From the NCBI RefSeq assembly GCF_008630635.1, contig NZ_CP043869.1, positions 2,541,160 to 2,605,159 on the forward strand: DNA of 64,000 bases, in the 5' to 3' direction. Made by a program: the position numbers and the translations under genes. The notes under the pieces were generated by a model. The model did no database searches, was not told the origin of the DNA, and saw only the letters and a program-made list of their open reading frames with translations. Source of the DNA: Neptunomonas concharum. Its GTDB lineage: Bacteria; Pseudomonadota; Gammaproteobacteria; Pseudomonadales; Balneatricaceae. This document shows, one piece after another, positions 6,935 through 16,312 of this stretch (positions within the stretch are counted from its first letter, which is position 1; every line of letters begins with the position of its first letter).

Positions 6935-9613
6935 GTGAAAATGGAACCTAACAAAGAGCTGAACATTAAATTTTCCCCGGAGCAACCCAAAAGCAGTAGC
7001 GACTCCCAACCCACAGTGCAGGACCTTAACCGCCTGCTGATGCTACAGCGTAATCAACTGGAAAAGATTACTCAGCATCGACCACTTAAAGAGGTACTCA
7101 GGGATCTTTGTTCAGAGATTGAAGAGATAGTTGGAAACTGTTTTGTATCTGTTAGCGTTCTAGACAAACAGAAAGAATTTCTTAATTTGCTATGCGCACC
7201 TAAAGTAGCTCGGGAATTTCGTCCGCTCTTAAGTAAATTGCAGCCCTCTGCTACTGCCAGGTCATGCGGGGCTGCTGTATTCGATAACCAGCCGGTTTTT
7301 ACTATTAATACACACACTGACCCCCGCTGGGCTGACTCCAAATCACTTACAGAAATACTTAATATAGGTTCTTGCTGGTCTTACCCATTGCATGAATCAG
7401 CCACTATCACTGTTGGCAGTATTTCTATTTTCAGCCCAACTCCCAGAGTACCTTCGACCTTTCATGCGCGTTTGTTAGAAAGCGCCGCTCATTTAGCCAG
7501 TATCGTTATATCTAATCACCATCACCGTGTCAGCTTACGCGATTCAGAGCAACGCTTTGAGCACATAGCCTCCTCCATTCCTGGTGTTGTACTACAAACA
7601 GAATTCCCTCTTGATGCCTCTCCTTACTTTACCTTCGTCAGTGAAGGCATTAAAGCATTATGCGGCCTAAATGCGATCGACGTACTTGCCGATTTCAACC
7701 TGTTTTGGAAACGTATTTACCACAAAGACAAGAGCAATATCGAAGCATACAGTTTACGCACACCAGAGAGCGGAGCTTTATGGAATATTGAGTGCCGTAT
7801 TATCGATAGCCAAGGAAATATAAAGTGGGTTCATATCGCTTCAACACCAGAGTGGAGTAAAGACAATCGGCTTATTAGGCTCAACAGCATCCTTCTAGAT
7901 ATTACCCGAGAGAAAGAGGCTTATGCCCAACTTGAACTAGCCGGTATTGCCTTTGCTTCAACCAATGAAGGCATCATGGTCTCTGATCCTAGTAACATTA
8001 TTATCGATGTAAATCGGGCTTATTGTGAAATGACAGGCTATGCCCGTGATGAGTTAATTGGAAAACTTCCCTCACTACTGTATTCCAATTTTCATGAACA
8101 ATTCGCCTTTGAAGAGATACAAAAAGCGATACATGAACATGGACTCTGGCAAGGTGAGGTGTGGAATCGAAGAAAGAATGGAGAGCCTTACCCCCAATGG
8201 CTCAATGTTAATGCCGTTTATAATGATCAAGGAGATCTGACCCATTACGTCAGCGTGGCAGCAGATGTCAGTAAAATAAAAGAATCTGAAGCCAAAGTAC
8301 GACACATGAGCCAGCATGACGCCTTAACCGACTTACCTAACCGGCAACTCTTCAAAAGGCTGCTTGATCACACCATAGAGCATATAGCAACCGATGAAAA
8401 CGTTGCTGTTTTAATGGTAGATTTAGATCGTTTTAAACATGTAAATGAAACCATGGGGCACCAAATAGGTGACCAATTACTACTACAGGTTACCGAACGA
8501 CTCAGAGACACCATTGACGAAAACTGTTTATTAGCACGTGTAGGTGGCGACGAATTTGCGATCATGGTTGAGCATTGTGCAAACCAAGGGGATGCCGAAC
8601 GCACTGCGCTGCAAATTGTTCAACAACTGGAAAACCCGTTTGACTTAGACGGCCATCGATTCTTCACAACTGCCAGTATTGGCGTCACGCTATACCCACA
8701 GCACGGATTTGACAGTGAAACTCTAATCAAAAATGCCGATACGGCTGTACACCGTGCAAAAGACAGGGGCAGGAACAACTACGCCTTCTATCGCCCAGAG
8801 CAAACAGAGGTCATTGAACAATGGGTACGCCTTGAGCCTGAACTCAGAAAAGCGCTCAAATTAAATCAATTCAAAGTCTATTATCAGCCGCAAATCGATG
8901 CATCAACCGGGCGAATTTCAGGCGTCGAAGCCCTTATTCGTTGGCAGCACCCTACCGAAGGCATGATGCCACCTGCTCTATTTCTCCCCATTGTGGAAGA
9001 GATAGGCCTAATGACCCCAGTAGGCAACTGGGTATTGGAAGAGGCTTGTAAACAAGCGATTCGCTGGCAAACGGCGGGTTATCCAGAATTTAGGATAGCG
9101 GTGAATATTGATGGTCAACAAATTCTTAGCAAAGGTTTTGTCGAGTTTGTTGGGGCAACGCTAAAACGACATGGCTTAAAGCCTGACTTATTAGAGTTAG
9201 AGATCGTTGAAAATATTGTCGTGAAGCATGCTGACGCCGCAAGGCCCGTACTCGCTCAACTGAGAGAACTCGGAGTCAGGCTAGCCTTGGACGACTTTGG
9301 TACAGGCTACTCTTCTCTAAGCTATCTAAAGATGCTGCCAGTACAGAAAGTCAAAATTGATCAATCATTAGTACGTGATATACCTTCAGATCCCAACGAT
9401 GAAGCCATAGCTCGTGCAGTGATTGCTCTAAGTCACAGCTTAAACTTAACCGTGTGTGCTGAAGGTGTTGAAACACAAGAGCAAAAAGTGTTTCTCAGGC
9501 GGGAAAACTGTGACCAGTTACAAGGCTATTTAATTAATCGGCCGATACCGGCTGACCAACTTTCAGACTGGCTTGATCAACAAGCAATTTTACTAAGCGA
9601 TCATATCTTCTGA
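6935..9613 (+). CDS. GAF-PAS-PAS-GGDEF-EAL sensor/c-di-GMP enzyme
   Basis: An 892-residue soluble signalling protein: GAF-like domain (about 60-185), two PAS domains (about 205-325 and 330-450), a GGDEF domain with an intact RVGGDEF motif, and an EAL domain. The EAL motif (GVEALIRW), the DDFGTGYSSL loop and the AEGVET motif are all intact, so both synthesis and hydrolysis of c-di-GMP are possible. No membrane segment is visible, so it probably senses cytoplasmic signals. The start is uncertain: GTG 6935 or ATG 6941, with GGGAGCGGA 14-20 nt upstream. It is a separate unit after nfsA and converges on the flavodoxin gene with a 13-nt 3' overlap. Confidence 0.9.
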   Translation: MKMEPNKELNIKFSPEQPKSSSDSQPTVQDLNRLLMLQRNQLEKITQHRPLKEVLRDLCSEIEEIVGNCFVSVSVLDKQKEFLNLLCAPKVAREFRPLLSKLQPSATARSCGAAVFDNQPVFTINTHTDPRWADSKSLTEILNIGSCWSYPLHESATITVGSISIFSPTPRVPSTFHARLLESAAHLASIVISNHHHRVSLRDSEQRFEHIASSIPGVVLQTEFPLDASPYFTFVSEGIKALCGLNAIDVLADFNLFWKRIYHKDKSNIEAYSLRTPESGALWNIECRIIDSQGNIKWVHIASTPEWSKDNRLIRLNSILLDITREKEAYAQLELAGIAFASTNEGIMVSDPSNIIIDVNRAYCEMTGYARDELIGKLPSLLYSNFHEQFAFEEIQKAIHEHGLWQGEVWNRRKNGEPYPQWLNVNAVYNDQGDLTHYVSVAADVSKIKESEAKVRHMSQHDALTDLPNRQLFKRLLDHTIEHIATDENVAVLMVDLDRFKHVNETMGHQIGDQLLLQVTERLRDTIDENCLLARVGGDEFAIMVEHCANQGDAERTALQIVQQLENPFDLDGHRFFTTASIGVTLYPQHGFDSETLIKNADTAVHRAKDRGRNNYAFYRPEQTEVIEQWVRLEPELRKALKLNQFKVYYQPQIDASTGRISGVEALIRWQHPTEGMMPPALFLPIVEEIGLMTPVGNWVLEEACKQAIRWQTAGYPEFRIAVNIDGQQILSKGFVEFVGATLKRHGLKPDLLELEIVENIVVKHADAARPVLAQLRELGVRLALDDFGTGYSSLSYLKMLPVQKVKIDQSLVRDIPSDPNDEAIARAVIALSHSLNLTVCAEGVETQEQKVFLRRENCDQLQGYLINRPIPADQLSDWLDQQAILLSDHIF

Positions 9614-10047
9614 TAAAGCTGCTCAATCCACGATGCAACTTCAATTTCCGGATCATCAGACTCGCATGCATCGATGATTAACATCGGCTGGATAGGCTGG
9701 AGTTGCAATGAAGCCAATAAAGCATCCATTTGTTTTCCACCTCCGGCAAAGTATTCATAACTACTATCCCCCAATGCGATCACACCATAGCGCTTATATG
9801 GCATAGCTGGAGCTGCTTTTTGAAGCGTTTCATATAAAGGTAACAAGTTATTTGGTATGTCGCCCTGACCAATCGTCGCACAACATACAATAATGACACC
9901 CGGCTCGCCTATAGCAATATCATCGAGGGTAGCAGCCATGCACAGCGTGACTTCACATCCGAAGTCACGCAGCTGGCAAGCCGCTTGTTCTGCTAACTCT
10001 TGAGCAAAGCCGTAAGTTGTACCGACTAACAAGGTGATTTTTACCAT
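9601..10047 (-). CDS. Flavodoxin-domain protein, MioC-like
   Basis: A 148-residue single flavodoxin fold, matching the length of MioC/YqcA-type short flavodoxins. The FMN phosphate loop GTTYGFAQ (residues 9-16), the ATIGQGDIPNN loop and the isoalloxazine-contacting LGDSSYEYFAGGGK segment are visible. It should act as a one-electron carrier in the cytoplasm; the partner cannot be told from context. It is transcribed convergently with the GGDEF-EAL gene. Confidence 0.85.
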   Translation of the reverse strand: MVKITLLVGTTYGFAQELAEQAACQLRDFGCEVTLCMAATLDDIAIGEPGVIIVCCATIGQGDIPNNLLPLYETLQKAAPAMPYKRYGVIALGDSSYEYFAGGGKQMDALLASLQLQPIQPMLIIDACESDDPEIEVASWIEQLYQKI

Positions 10048-10167
10048 TTTATCTAGACTCTAAGCGTGTTTCGTAACGTGCATACTATAGTGAAAAAGCC
10101 TCTCTTTAAAACGAAGGCTACAAAGTAATCCCAAAGGAGATTGAAGAGAAAGCGCAAATCCTGCATT

Positions 10168-10186
10168 ATTGTTACTTTATAACAAT
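10168..10186 (+). promoter_or_regulatory. Candidate Zur operator before the COG0523 GTPase
   Basis: ATTGTTACTTTATAACAAT is an inverted repeat with perfect 7-bp arms. Its core matches the Zur consensus GTTATAnTATAAC at 10 of 12 defined positions. It ends 13 nt before the start codon, where bound repressor would block transcription. Confidence 0.5.
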
Positions 10187-10199
10187 TTCGCTTCTATTC

Positions 10200-11201
10200 A
10201 TGCTATCAAATATACCCACCAACATTATCACTGGTTTTCTTGGGGTTGGTAAAACCACAGCCCTCAACTACCTTATTTCACAAAAACCTGACCATGAGAC
10301 TTGGGCTATTGTCGTCAATGAGTTTGGTAAAATCGGAATCGACCAAACCGCTATTGATGACAAAACCGGCTTAGCTATAAAAGAAATTGCAGGGGGATGC
10401 GTGTGTTGCGCACTAGGGCCTGCTTTAACGATGAGTTTAGCTATGCTGATTCGCCGGACCCGCCCCGACCGTGTGATCATTGAGCCTACAGGCCTAGGCC
10501 ACCCAGAGGGGCTAATTGATATCATTCAAAGCGAATCATTTAAAGAAGTATTAGACCTGCGCTCTATTATTTGTTTGCTTGACCCTCGCGTTATCGACCA
10601 ACCGGAGGTGCTAAGCCACAGTACCTTTATCGATCAGCTCAATTTAGCAGATGTCATAATCCTGAATAAATGTGACTTAGCTTCAGAGCAGCAGATCACG
10701 GCGGTCGAGCAACGTGCTTTAGCTATGTTCCCGCCAAAATCGCTTGTTACTCGTACCCACCAAGGGCAACTATCACTCTCAGTGCTAAATCAGAGCCATA
10801 ATTTCCAGCACCAATCAGATTATCCTGAAGCCCACCATAGCCATACAACAGAAGCCCCTAAGCCAAATCTATATTTCCCTAAGCCTAACGTACCGATCAA
10901 GCAAACAGGTAGCAGTAGTGATGCTTACAGCTGTGGATGGGTGTTTCATCAGGACGATCTTTTCGATCACGAACGACTTCTGAGCCTTATTAAAAGCTTT
11001 GATTCTATCTGGCGACTCAAAGGAGTATTTAACGTAGGCAACCAGAGAATCTTCTATAATCGCGTGTTAGATGAAACCTCTGTACAACCCATTGCATGGA
11101 GACGAGACTCCCGAATAGAGATAATTTCAGAGGTGCAATTAGATTGGGAGACCATTGAAGCCGCTTTATGCTCCACTATTATTGCCCAACAACCAAAATG
11201 A
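10200..11201 (+). CDS. COG0523 (CobW/ZagA-type) metal-chaperone GTPase
   Basis: A 333-residue G3E-family GTPase. Walker A GFLGVGKTT (13-21), the metal-binding CxCC motif in GGCVCCA (about 65-71), the IIEPTGLGHP switch segment and the NKCD guanine motif are visible. A histidine-rich stretch (HHSHTTE) sits in the linker before the C-terminal CobW domain, as in zinc-handling members. Such proteins deliver zinc or cobalt to client enzymes under metal shortage. The candidate Zur operator just upstream supports a zinc role. There is no clear ribosome site, so a very short or absent leader is possible. Confidence 0.85.
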   Translation: MLSNIPTNIITGFLGVGKTTALNYLISQKPDHETWAIVVNEFGKIGIDQTAIDDKTGLAIKEIAGGCVCCALGPALTMSLAMLIRRTRPDRVIIEPTGLGHPEGLIDIIQSESFKEVLDLRSIICLLDPRVIDQPEVLSHSTFIDQLNLADVIILNKCDLASEQQITAVEQRALAMFPPKSLVTRTHQGQLSLSVLNQSHNFQHQSDYPEAHHSHTTEAPKPNLYFPKPNVPIKQTGSSSDAYSCGWVFHQDDLFDHERLLSLIKSFDSIWRLKGVFNVGNQRIFYNRVLDETSVQPIAWRRDSRIEIISEVQLDWETIEAALCSTIIAQQPK

Positions 11202-11251
11202 ACTCGTTATGAATATTGGCAACAAAGCCATACTCTGGTATTAACAAAGGC

Positions 11252-11260
11252 TGCTATAAT
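11252..11260 (+). promoter_or_regulatory. Extended -10 promoter for the LysM-FecR gene
   Basis: TGCTATAAT is a perfect -10 hexamer with the TGn extension. Transcription would begin near 11267, which argues that translation starts at the ATG at 11291 rather than further upstream. Confidence 0.45.
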
Positions 11261-11290
11261 TCACCTATGTTCTTACAAGTGGTCTATAAA

Positions 11291-12952
11291 ATGCTTTCGT
11301 TTGCCATAAAAAAAATACAAAAGTCGCTACCGCTATTTTTTGTTCTGCTCATCAGCGCACCGGTTTTCGTGCCCTACACACATGCTGAAGAAGAGGTATG
11401 GACTTATGAGATGCAGCCGGGTGACCATATTTGGAAAATAGCCCATGAGCTACTAACTGACTGGCGTAGTTGGCAAGAAGTAGCCCGCTTTAACTCCGTG
11501 CAGAATGACAAGCTAATGGCAGCAGGTACTGTGCTTCGCATACCAACATCTATGATTCGGGAGCGCAATGCAGACATACAGCTTATTGAAGTATCAGGGC
11601 CTGTGTCGTTAATTCGCCAAAACGCTGAGACTGTTCCCCTATCTGAGGCTCAATCGGTAATCGCAGGAGATCTTATTAAGACAGGTTCCCAAGGCAGTGC
11701 ACTGATTCGCTTTGAGGATGATACGCAGGTTTTACTAAGCCAAGAAAGTGAATTGCTAATTAACAAAGCCAGTGTTATTGGCTCAAAAAAGAATGTCATT
11801 GACATCAATGTACTACTGGAAGACGGCGAAGCCGAAATTCGCGCTAACCCTCAGAAAATCCCGGGGTCCCGATTCATCATTGAAACACCATCAGCCTTCG
11901 CCACTACACGCGGCACCGTTTATCGGGTTAGGGCTACAAAAGACACAACAGCAGCTGAAGTTTTACAGGGCAAAATACAGATTGCTAACACTCGGGGCAG
12001 CACACAAGTCAAACAAACGTTCGGTACGCTAGCTTCAAAAAACAAACCGCCTCAAAAGCCCCAAGCTCTACTCAAAGCACCTAATTTGCCAGAGCTGGGC
12101 ACTATCCGTTATTTGCCCGCCCGGCTCAGTTGGAACAAAGTCCCGCAAGCCTTGAATTATAGAAGTCAGATCGCTCCATCTCAGACGTTTGAAGCACTCT
12201 TGCTAGACCAGCTAGGAGAAGCCACTAAAATGAACCTACCCGCTACTCTAGCGGATGGCACCTATTGGCTGAAAGTAAAAGCTGTCGATAGTAAAGGGTT
12301 ACAAGGTCTGGACTCCATCCAGTCCTTTACCGTCGATGCCCGCCCTTTCCCGCCGTTGATCCAAGCGCCATTGAGTAAAACACCGGTATATACCGGTGAC
12401 GTAGAATTCTCATGGGCTAAGCCGGAAAACGTAGAGAATTTTCAGTTTCAGTTAGCAAAAAATGAAACATTCGCCGAAATCCTCATAGACAATCCCACTG
12501 TCCAAGCACAGAGCCTTACTGTACCTATTATCGAAGCTGGTCAGTATTTCTGGCGAGTAACCAGTGTTAGCCATACAGGTAAAGTAGGACCAGTGGGTCA
12601 CACTAACACGATTCAAGTAAGACCAACGCCACCAACACCCGAGTTAAAGGCACCCGCTACCAGCGACACAGAGCTCACGCTGGCTTGGCAAAAAGATGAG
12701 ATTGCACAGACCTATGAAGTCCAACTAGCCAAGGACTCTGATTTTAAAGAGCTTGTAGCAGGGCAAACAGTCCAAATCTCCGAAGCGTCATTCCCAAGGC
12801 CTGTTTCTGGTGACTATTACATGCGCGTCAGAGGTATCGATGCCGATAATTATGCTGGCGGCTGGACAGCTCCGCAAAAAATTGAAGTCCCAGTCAAAAG
12901 CTATATGCCAGCATTTATTTGGACGATTCTGTCCATTGCGATCCTGCTTTAG
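11291..12952 (+). CDS. Exported LysM-FecR domain protein with C-terminal membrane anchor
   Basis: A 553-residue protein: signal peptide (about 1-34, cleavage after THA), a LysM domain beginning YEMQPGDHIWKIA (peptidoglycan binding), a FecR domain with GDLIKTGSQGSALIRFED, then repeated fibronectin-like beta modules (the LSWNKVPQA, FSWAKPENV and LAWQKDEIA segments mark three repeats), and a hydrophobic C-terminal segment. Domain order suggests a periplasmic or outer-surface scaffold. It is paired with the CHASE2 gene 18 nt downstream, a combination I recall from other proteobacteria as a sensory pair. ATG 11291 is chosen because an upstream TTG and an ATG at 11267 overlap the promoter. The protein ends right after the membrane segment. 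Confidence 0.75.
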   Translation: MLSFAIKKIQKSLPLFFVLLISAPVFVPYTHAEEEVWTYEMQPGDHIWKIAHELLTDWRSWQEVARFNSVQNDKLMAAGTVLRIPTSMIRERNADIQLIEVSGPVSLIRQNAETVPLSEAQSVIAGDLIKTGSQGSALIRFEDDTQVLLSQESELLINKASVIGSKKNVIDINVLLEDGEAEIRANPQKIPGSRFIIETPSAFATTRGTVYRVRATKDTTAAEVLQGKIQIANTRGSTQVKQTFGTLASKNKPPQKPQALLKAPNLPELGTIRYLPARLSWNKVPQALNYRSQIAPSQTFEALLLDQLGEATKMNLPATLADGTYWLKVKAVDSKGLQGLDSIQSFTVDARPFPPLIQAPLSKTPVYTGDVEFSWAKPENVENFQFQLAKNETFAEILIDNPTVQAQSLTVPIIEAGQYFWRVTSVSHTGKVGPVGHTNTIQVRPTPPTPELKAPATSDTELTLAWQKDEIAQTYEVQLAKDSDFKELVAGQTVQISEASFPRPVSGDYYMRVRGIDADNYAGGWTAPQKIEVPVKSYMPAFIWTILSIAILL

Positions 12953-12970
12953 CTTTATAGGAGTTAGTAG

Positions 12971-14602
12971 TTGAATCTACTTCGCCAGAAAGATATTGGC
13001 TTTATTTTTTGCCAAGCCTGTGTCCTGATACTGGCATTGCTTCCTTTAAGCCGCTCGCTGGACAATAACATTTATGACCTGACGATTGGGACAACGGTCT
13101 ATAAAAGCGATTCAGGTATCAGCCTTATCAGTATTGATGCCAAGAGCTTAGAAGCACTTGGTCGCTGGCCTTGGCCCCGCTACTTACACGCAGAAATGAT
13201 TGATCTGTTAACAAAGGCAGATGCCAAAACGATTGGCTATAATATTGCGTTTATAGAGCCCGACTACAGTGAAAACTCATCTGATGATCTGCTACGCCAG
13301 CACGTAGCCGACCATGGGAATCTTGTTTTCCCTGTGTTTGCAGAAAGAGGCGTTACACTCCTCCCATTTAGGAAAGGTCAGGCCACTAATGGTAGTAGTC
13401 TTGGGCATGTTGATATTGAGGTAGATCCAGACGGTTATGTTCGCCGTTTTTACCTGAAAGCAGGTATTGATACACCTCGTTGGCCAGCCTTCGGTCTGGC
13501 TCTCTTGCAGCGTATAGAAAATCACACCGGCTTTTTACCGGGTACCCGCAGCCCTTCATCGCGAGTTGGTACGCATAATAAATGGCAAAGGGATTTAGAA
13601 GTACTGGTCCCCTTCTCTGCTTCCGCAACGCCCTTCCCCAATTACAGCTTTATCGACATCCTTGAAGGGAATGTATCACTTGAGTTACTAAAAGACAGAA
13701 CGATTCTAGTAGGCATTGAAGCCACGGGGATCGAGCCTAAATTTTTAGTACCCGGTGCTAACCACAGAGAGATGTTATCAGGTACTTGGCTGCAGGCGAG
13801 CCTGTTTTACGGATTAAAAGAGAGCACGTTACTGACTCCCATCTTATCAATCTGGGGGCTATCTTATGCTATTTTACTGACAGCGTTACTCTATAGCTTG
13901 GTCTTCTTTCTAGAGCGCTTACCTATACTCCGGACGCTGGTCGCAGTCACTGCTGTTGGGCTTCTGGCGCTGCCAATCTTAGCGATACGATTTGGTTATT
14001 GGCTACCTCTATCTCCAGCTTTAATAGGAATCGCTAGCGTTTTGCTTTTATACGCACTGACGCGTTTGATCAGCTTCGACGCCGAGAGAAGAAACGACAA
14101 CATTACCGACTTGGCTAACCATCGTATGCTACTGGAAACCCTTCGTATTGAATGGGAGCAAAGCCAACGTAAGCACACACCTCTCTCTATCCTGATGGTA
14201 GAGGTCGACTCCTTTAATCGTTTTACAGATACTTTCGGCCCGGAGCGTGGAGATTGGGTGCTTGCTAGAATCAGCCCGCTTTTACAGCAACACAAACGCA
14301 AAAACCGAGACCTAGTCGCCCGGTTTAATAAAGATACCTTTGCTATTTTACTCCCACTGACGCCTTTTAATATCGCCCAATCGCTTGCCGAGAAGGTACG
14401 TAAAGATATAGAGGAGTTGCAGATTGAGCACTCAGGCTCCAGTTGCTCTAACGTCATAACAGCGAGTGTAGGTTTTGCTACCCGCTGTGATTCCAACGAT
14501 AGTGCCTGCGCCAACTTGCCTTTTCATCAATTAATTGATGAAGCATTAGTTGCCCTAAAACAAGCCAAGCAGAAAAACGGCAACTGTGTGTACCCAGACT
14601 AG
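12971..14602 (+). CDS. CHASE2 membrane protein with degenerate GGDEF domain
   Basis: A 543-residue protein: N-terminal membrane segment, periplasmic CHASE2 sensor domain (about 40-290; DNNIYDLTIG and LEALGRWPWPR are typical), three membrane helices (about 295-375), then a GGDEF-fold domain. The expected GGDEF signature is replaced by RFNKDTF, so diguanylate cyclase activity is unlikely; GTP or c-di-GMP binding or a purely regulatory role is possible. The start is TTG 12971, supported by TAGGAG 8 nt upstream and no better ATG nearby. It forms a two-gene unit with the LysM-FecR protein, which may supply its periplasmic input. Confidence 0.8.
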   Translation: MNLLRQKDIGFIFCQACVLILALLPLSRSLDNNIYDLTIGTTVYKSDSGISLISIDAKSLEALGRWPWPRYLHAEMIDLLTKADAKTIGYNIAFIEPDYSENSSDDLLRQHVADHGNLVFPVFAERGVTLLPFRKGQATNGSSLGHVDIEVDPDGYVRRFYLKAGIDTPRWPAFGLALLQRIENHTGFLPGTRSPSSRVGTHNKWQRDLEVLVPFSASATPFPNYSFIDILEGNVSLELLKDRTILVGIEATGIEPKFLVPGANHREMLSGTWLQASLFYGLKESTLLTPILSIWGLSYAILLTALLYSLVFFLERLPILRTLVAVTAVGLLALPILAIRFGYWLPLSPALIGIASVLLLYALTRLISFDAERRNDNITDLANHRMLLETLRIEWEQSQRKHTPLSILMVEVDSFNRFTDTFGPERGDWVLARISPLLQQHKRKNRDLVARFNKDTFAILLPLTPFNIAQSLAEKVRKDIEELQIEHSGSSCSNVITASVGFATRCDSNDSACANLPFHQLIDEALVALKQAKQKNGNCVYPD

Positions 14603-14619
14603 CGCTAAAATTCAGATAT

Positions 14620-14649
14620 AAAAAAGCAGCTCATTTGAGCTGCTTTTTT
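14620..14649. terminator. Bidirectional rho-independent terminator
   Basis: GCAGCTCA and TGAGCTGC form a perfect 8-bp stem with a 2-nt centre, flanked by an A tract and a T tract. It serves both the CHASE2 gene (plus) and the fumarase gene (minus). Confidence 0.9.
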
Positions 14650-14663
14650 AGCTTAGGCTTAGC

Positions 14664-16169
14664 TTAGCCTTGAGAAGCGATAATATCTTTCCACTTAGCA
14701 GGACCCGTGTTGTGAACGGATTCGCCGTTAACATCAACAGCGACGGTCACAGGCATATCCTTCACTTCAAACTCATAGATCGCTTCCATTCCCAACTCAG
14801 GGAATGCGAGCACTTTAGAGCCAACAATCGCTTTGGAAACAAGATACGCAGCACCACCAACCGCCATGAGATAGACAGCTTGATTATCTTTGATAGCTTC
14901 AATCGCAACAGGGCCACGCTCTGATTTACCGATCATACCCAACAAGCCGGTAGCTTCCAAAATCTGGCGTGTAAACTTATCCATACGCGTAGAGGTTGTC
15001 GGACCAGCAGGACCCACCACTTCGTCACCAATTGGATCGACAGGCCCTACGTAGTAGATAAAGCGGCCTTTCAAATCTACAGGCAGCTCTTCACCGTTAT
15101 TTAGCATCTCAACCATTTTCTTATGAGCTGCATCGCGCCCTGTCAGCATCTTGCCGTTCAATAAGACTGTCTCACCCACTTTCCAATCTTTAACATCTTC
15201 AGGGGTGATCTCATCCAAATTGACTCGGCGAGTGCTAGCACCCACTTCAAAAGTAACTTCAGGCCAATCTTCCAAACTAGGTGGCGTAAGAATAGCAGGC
15301 CCATTACCGTTTAGTGTGAAGTGTGTATGACGTGTTGCCGCACAGTTAGGGATCATAGCAACAGGCAAAGATGCGGCATGCGTTGGGTAATCTTTGATTT
15401 TCACGTCAAGAACGGTTGTCAGACCACCTAAACCTTGCGCTCCAATACCGAGTTTGTTGACCTCTTCCATGATTTCCAAACGTAGCTCTTCAACACGATT
15501 TTGCGGCCCACGCTCACGCAGTTCATGGATATCAATAGGGTCCATCAAAGACTCTTTGGCTAAAACAGCAGCTTTCTCTGCGGTGCCGCCAATACCAATA
15601 CCTAGCATGCCAGGAGGACACCAACCCGCCCCCATCGTAGGAACAGTTTTTACTACCCAATCGACAATACTGTCAGATGGGTTCAGCATCACCATTTTAG
15701 ACTTGTTTTCAGATCCACCGCCTTTTGCAGCGATATGAACTTCAACCTCTGCACCTTCAACGATCTCATAATGGATCACAGCTGGCGTGTTATCTTTTGT
15801 GTTTTGGCGTTTACCCGCAGGATCCGCCAAAATAGATGCACGTAATACATTATCAGGGTTCATGTACGCACGACGAACGCCTTCGTTCACCATATCCGTC
15901 ACACCCATTTTCGCATCCCATTTAACATCCATACCTACTTTCAAAAACACGGTCACGATACCGGTGTCTTGGCAAAGCGGACGATGTCCTTCCGCAGACA
16001 TACGCGAGTTAATAAGAATTTGCGCCATGGCATCTTTAGCAGCCGGGTTTTGCTCTTTCAGGTAGGCTTCATGCACGCCTTGAACAAAATCAATCGGATG
16101 ATAATAAGAGATAAACTGCAATGCATCTGCGATGCTACTGATGAAGTCGTCTTGGCGAATCACGCTCAT
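14664..16169 (-). CDS. fumA: Class I fumarate hydratase ([4Fe-4S])
   Basis: A 501-residue iron-sulfur fumarase interconverting fumarate and malate in the TCA cycle. It has the fused alpha and beta regions of one-chain class I enzymes. Three candidate cluster cysteines are visible in HRPLCQDTG, GAGWCPPGM and PNCAATRH. The C-terminal half carries the GPTTSTRMD active-site segment. Start ATG 16169 is chosen because GAGGGAG lies about 8 nt upstream; a 24-residue extension without a ribosome site is open upstream. Oxygen lability of such enzymes is family knowledge. Confidence 0.93.
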   Translation of the reverse strand: MSVIRQDDFISSIADALQFISYYHPIDFVQGVHEAYLKEQNPAAKDAMAQILINSRMSAEGHRPLCQDTGIVTVFLKVGMDVKWDAKMGVTDMVNEGVRRAYMNPDNVLRASILADPAGKRQNTKDNTPAVIHYEIVEGAEVEVHIAAKGGGSENKSKMVMLNPSDSIVDWVVKTVPTMGAGWCPPGMLGIGIGGTAEKAAVLAKESLMDPIDIHELRERGPQNRVEELRLEIMEEVNKLGIGAQGLGGLTTVLDVKIKDYPTHAASLPVAMIPNCAATRHTHFTLNGNGPAILTPPSLEDWPEVTFEVGASTRRVNLDEITPEDVKDWKVGETVLLNGKMLTGRDAAHKKMVEMLNNGEELPVDLKGRFIYYVGPVDPIGDEVVGPAGPTTSTRMDKFTRQILEATGLLGMIGKSERGPVAIEAIKDNQAVYLMAVGGAAYLVSKAIVGSKVLAFPELGMEAIYEFEVKDMPVTVAVDVNGESVHNTGPAKWKDIIASQG

Positions 16170-16312
16170 GCGAGGCTCTCCCTCTGGTTCTTTGTCATTA
16201 TGTAGCCCGAATGGGCGAAGGTTGGCAGGATTATACACCAATCACAAACTAAAGCAGGGTTCGGCATTAGTCGTAAGTGCCATAAGGTTACCGGAGATCA
16301 CAATACAAGATA

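Noticed and set aside
13292-13628. Open frames on the minus strand inside the CHASE2 gene.
   Set aside because: They are shadows of a real gene with clear domains, lack ribosome sites and resemble no family.
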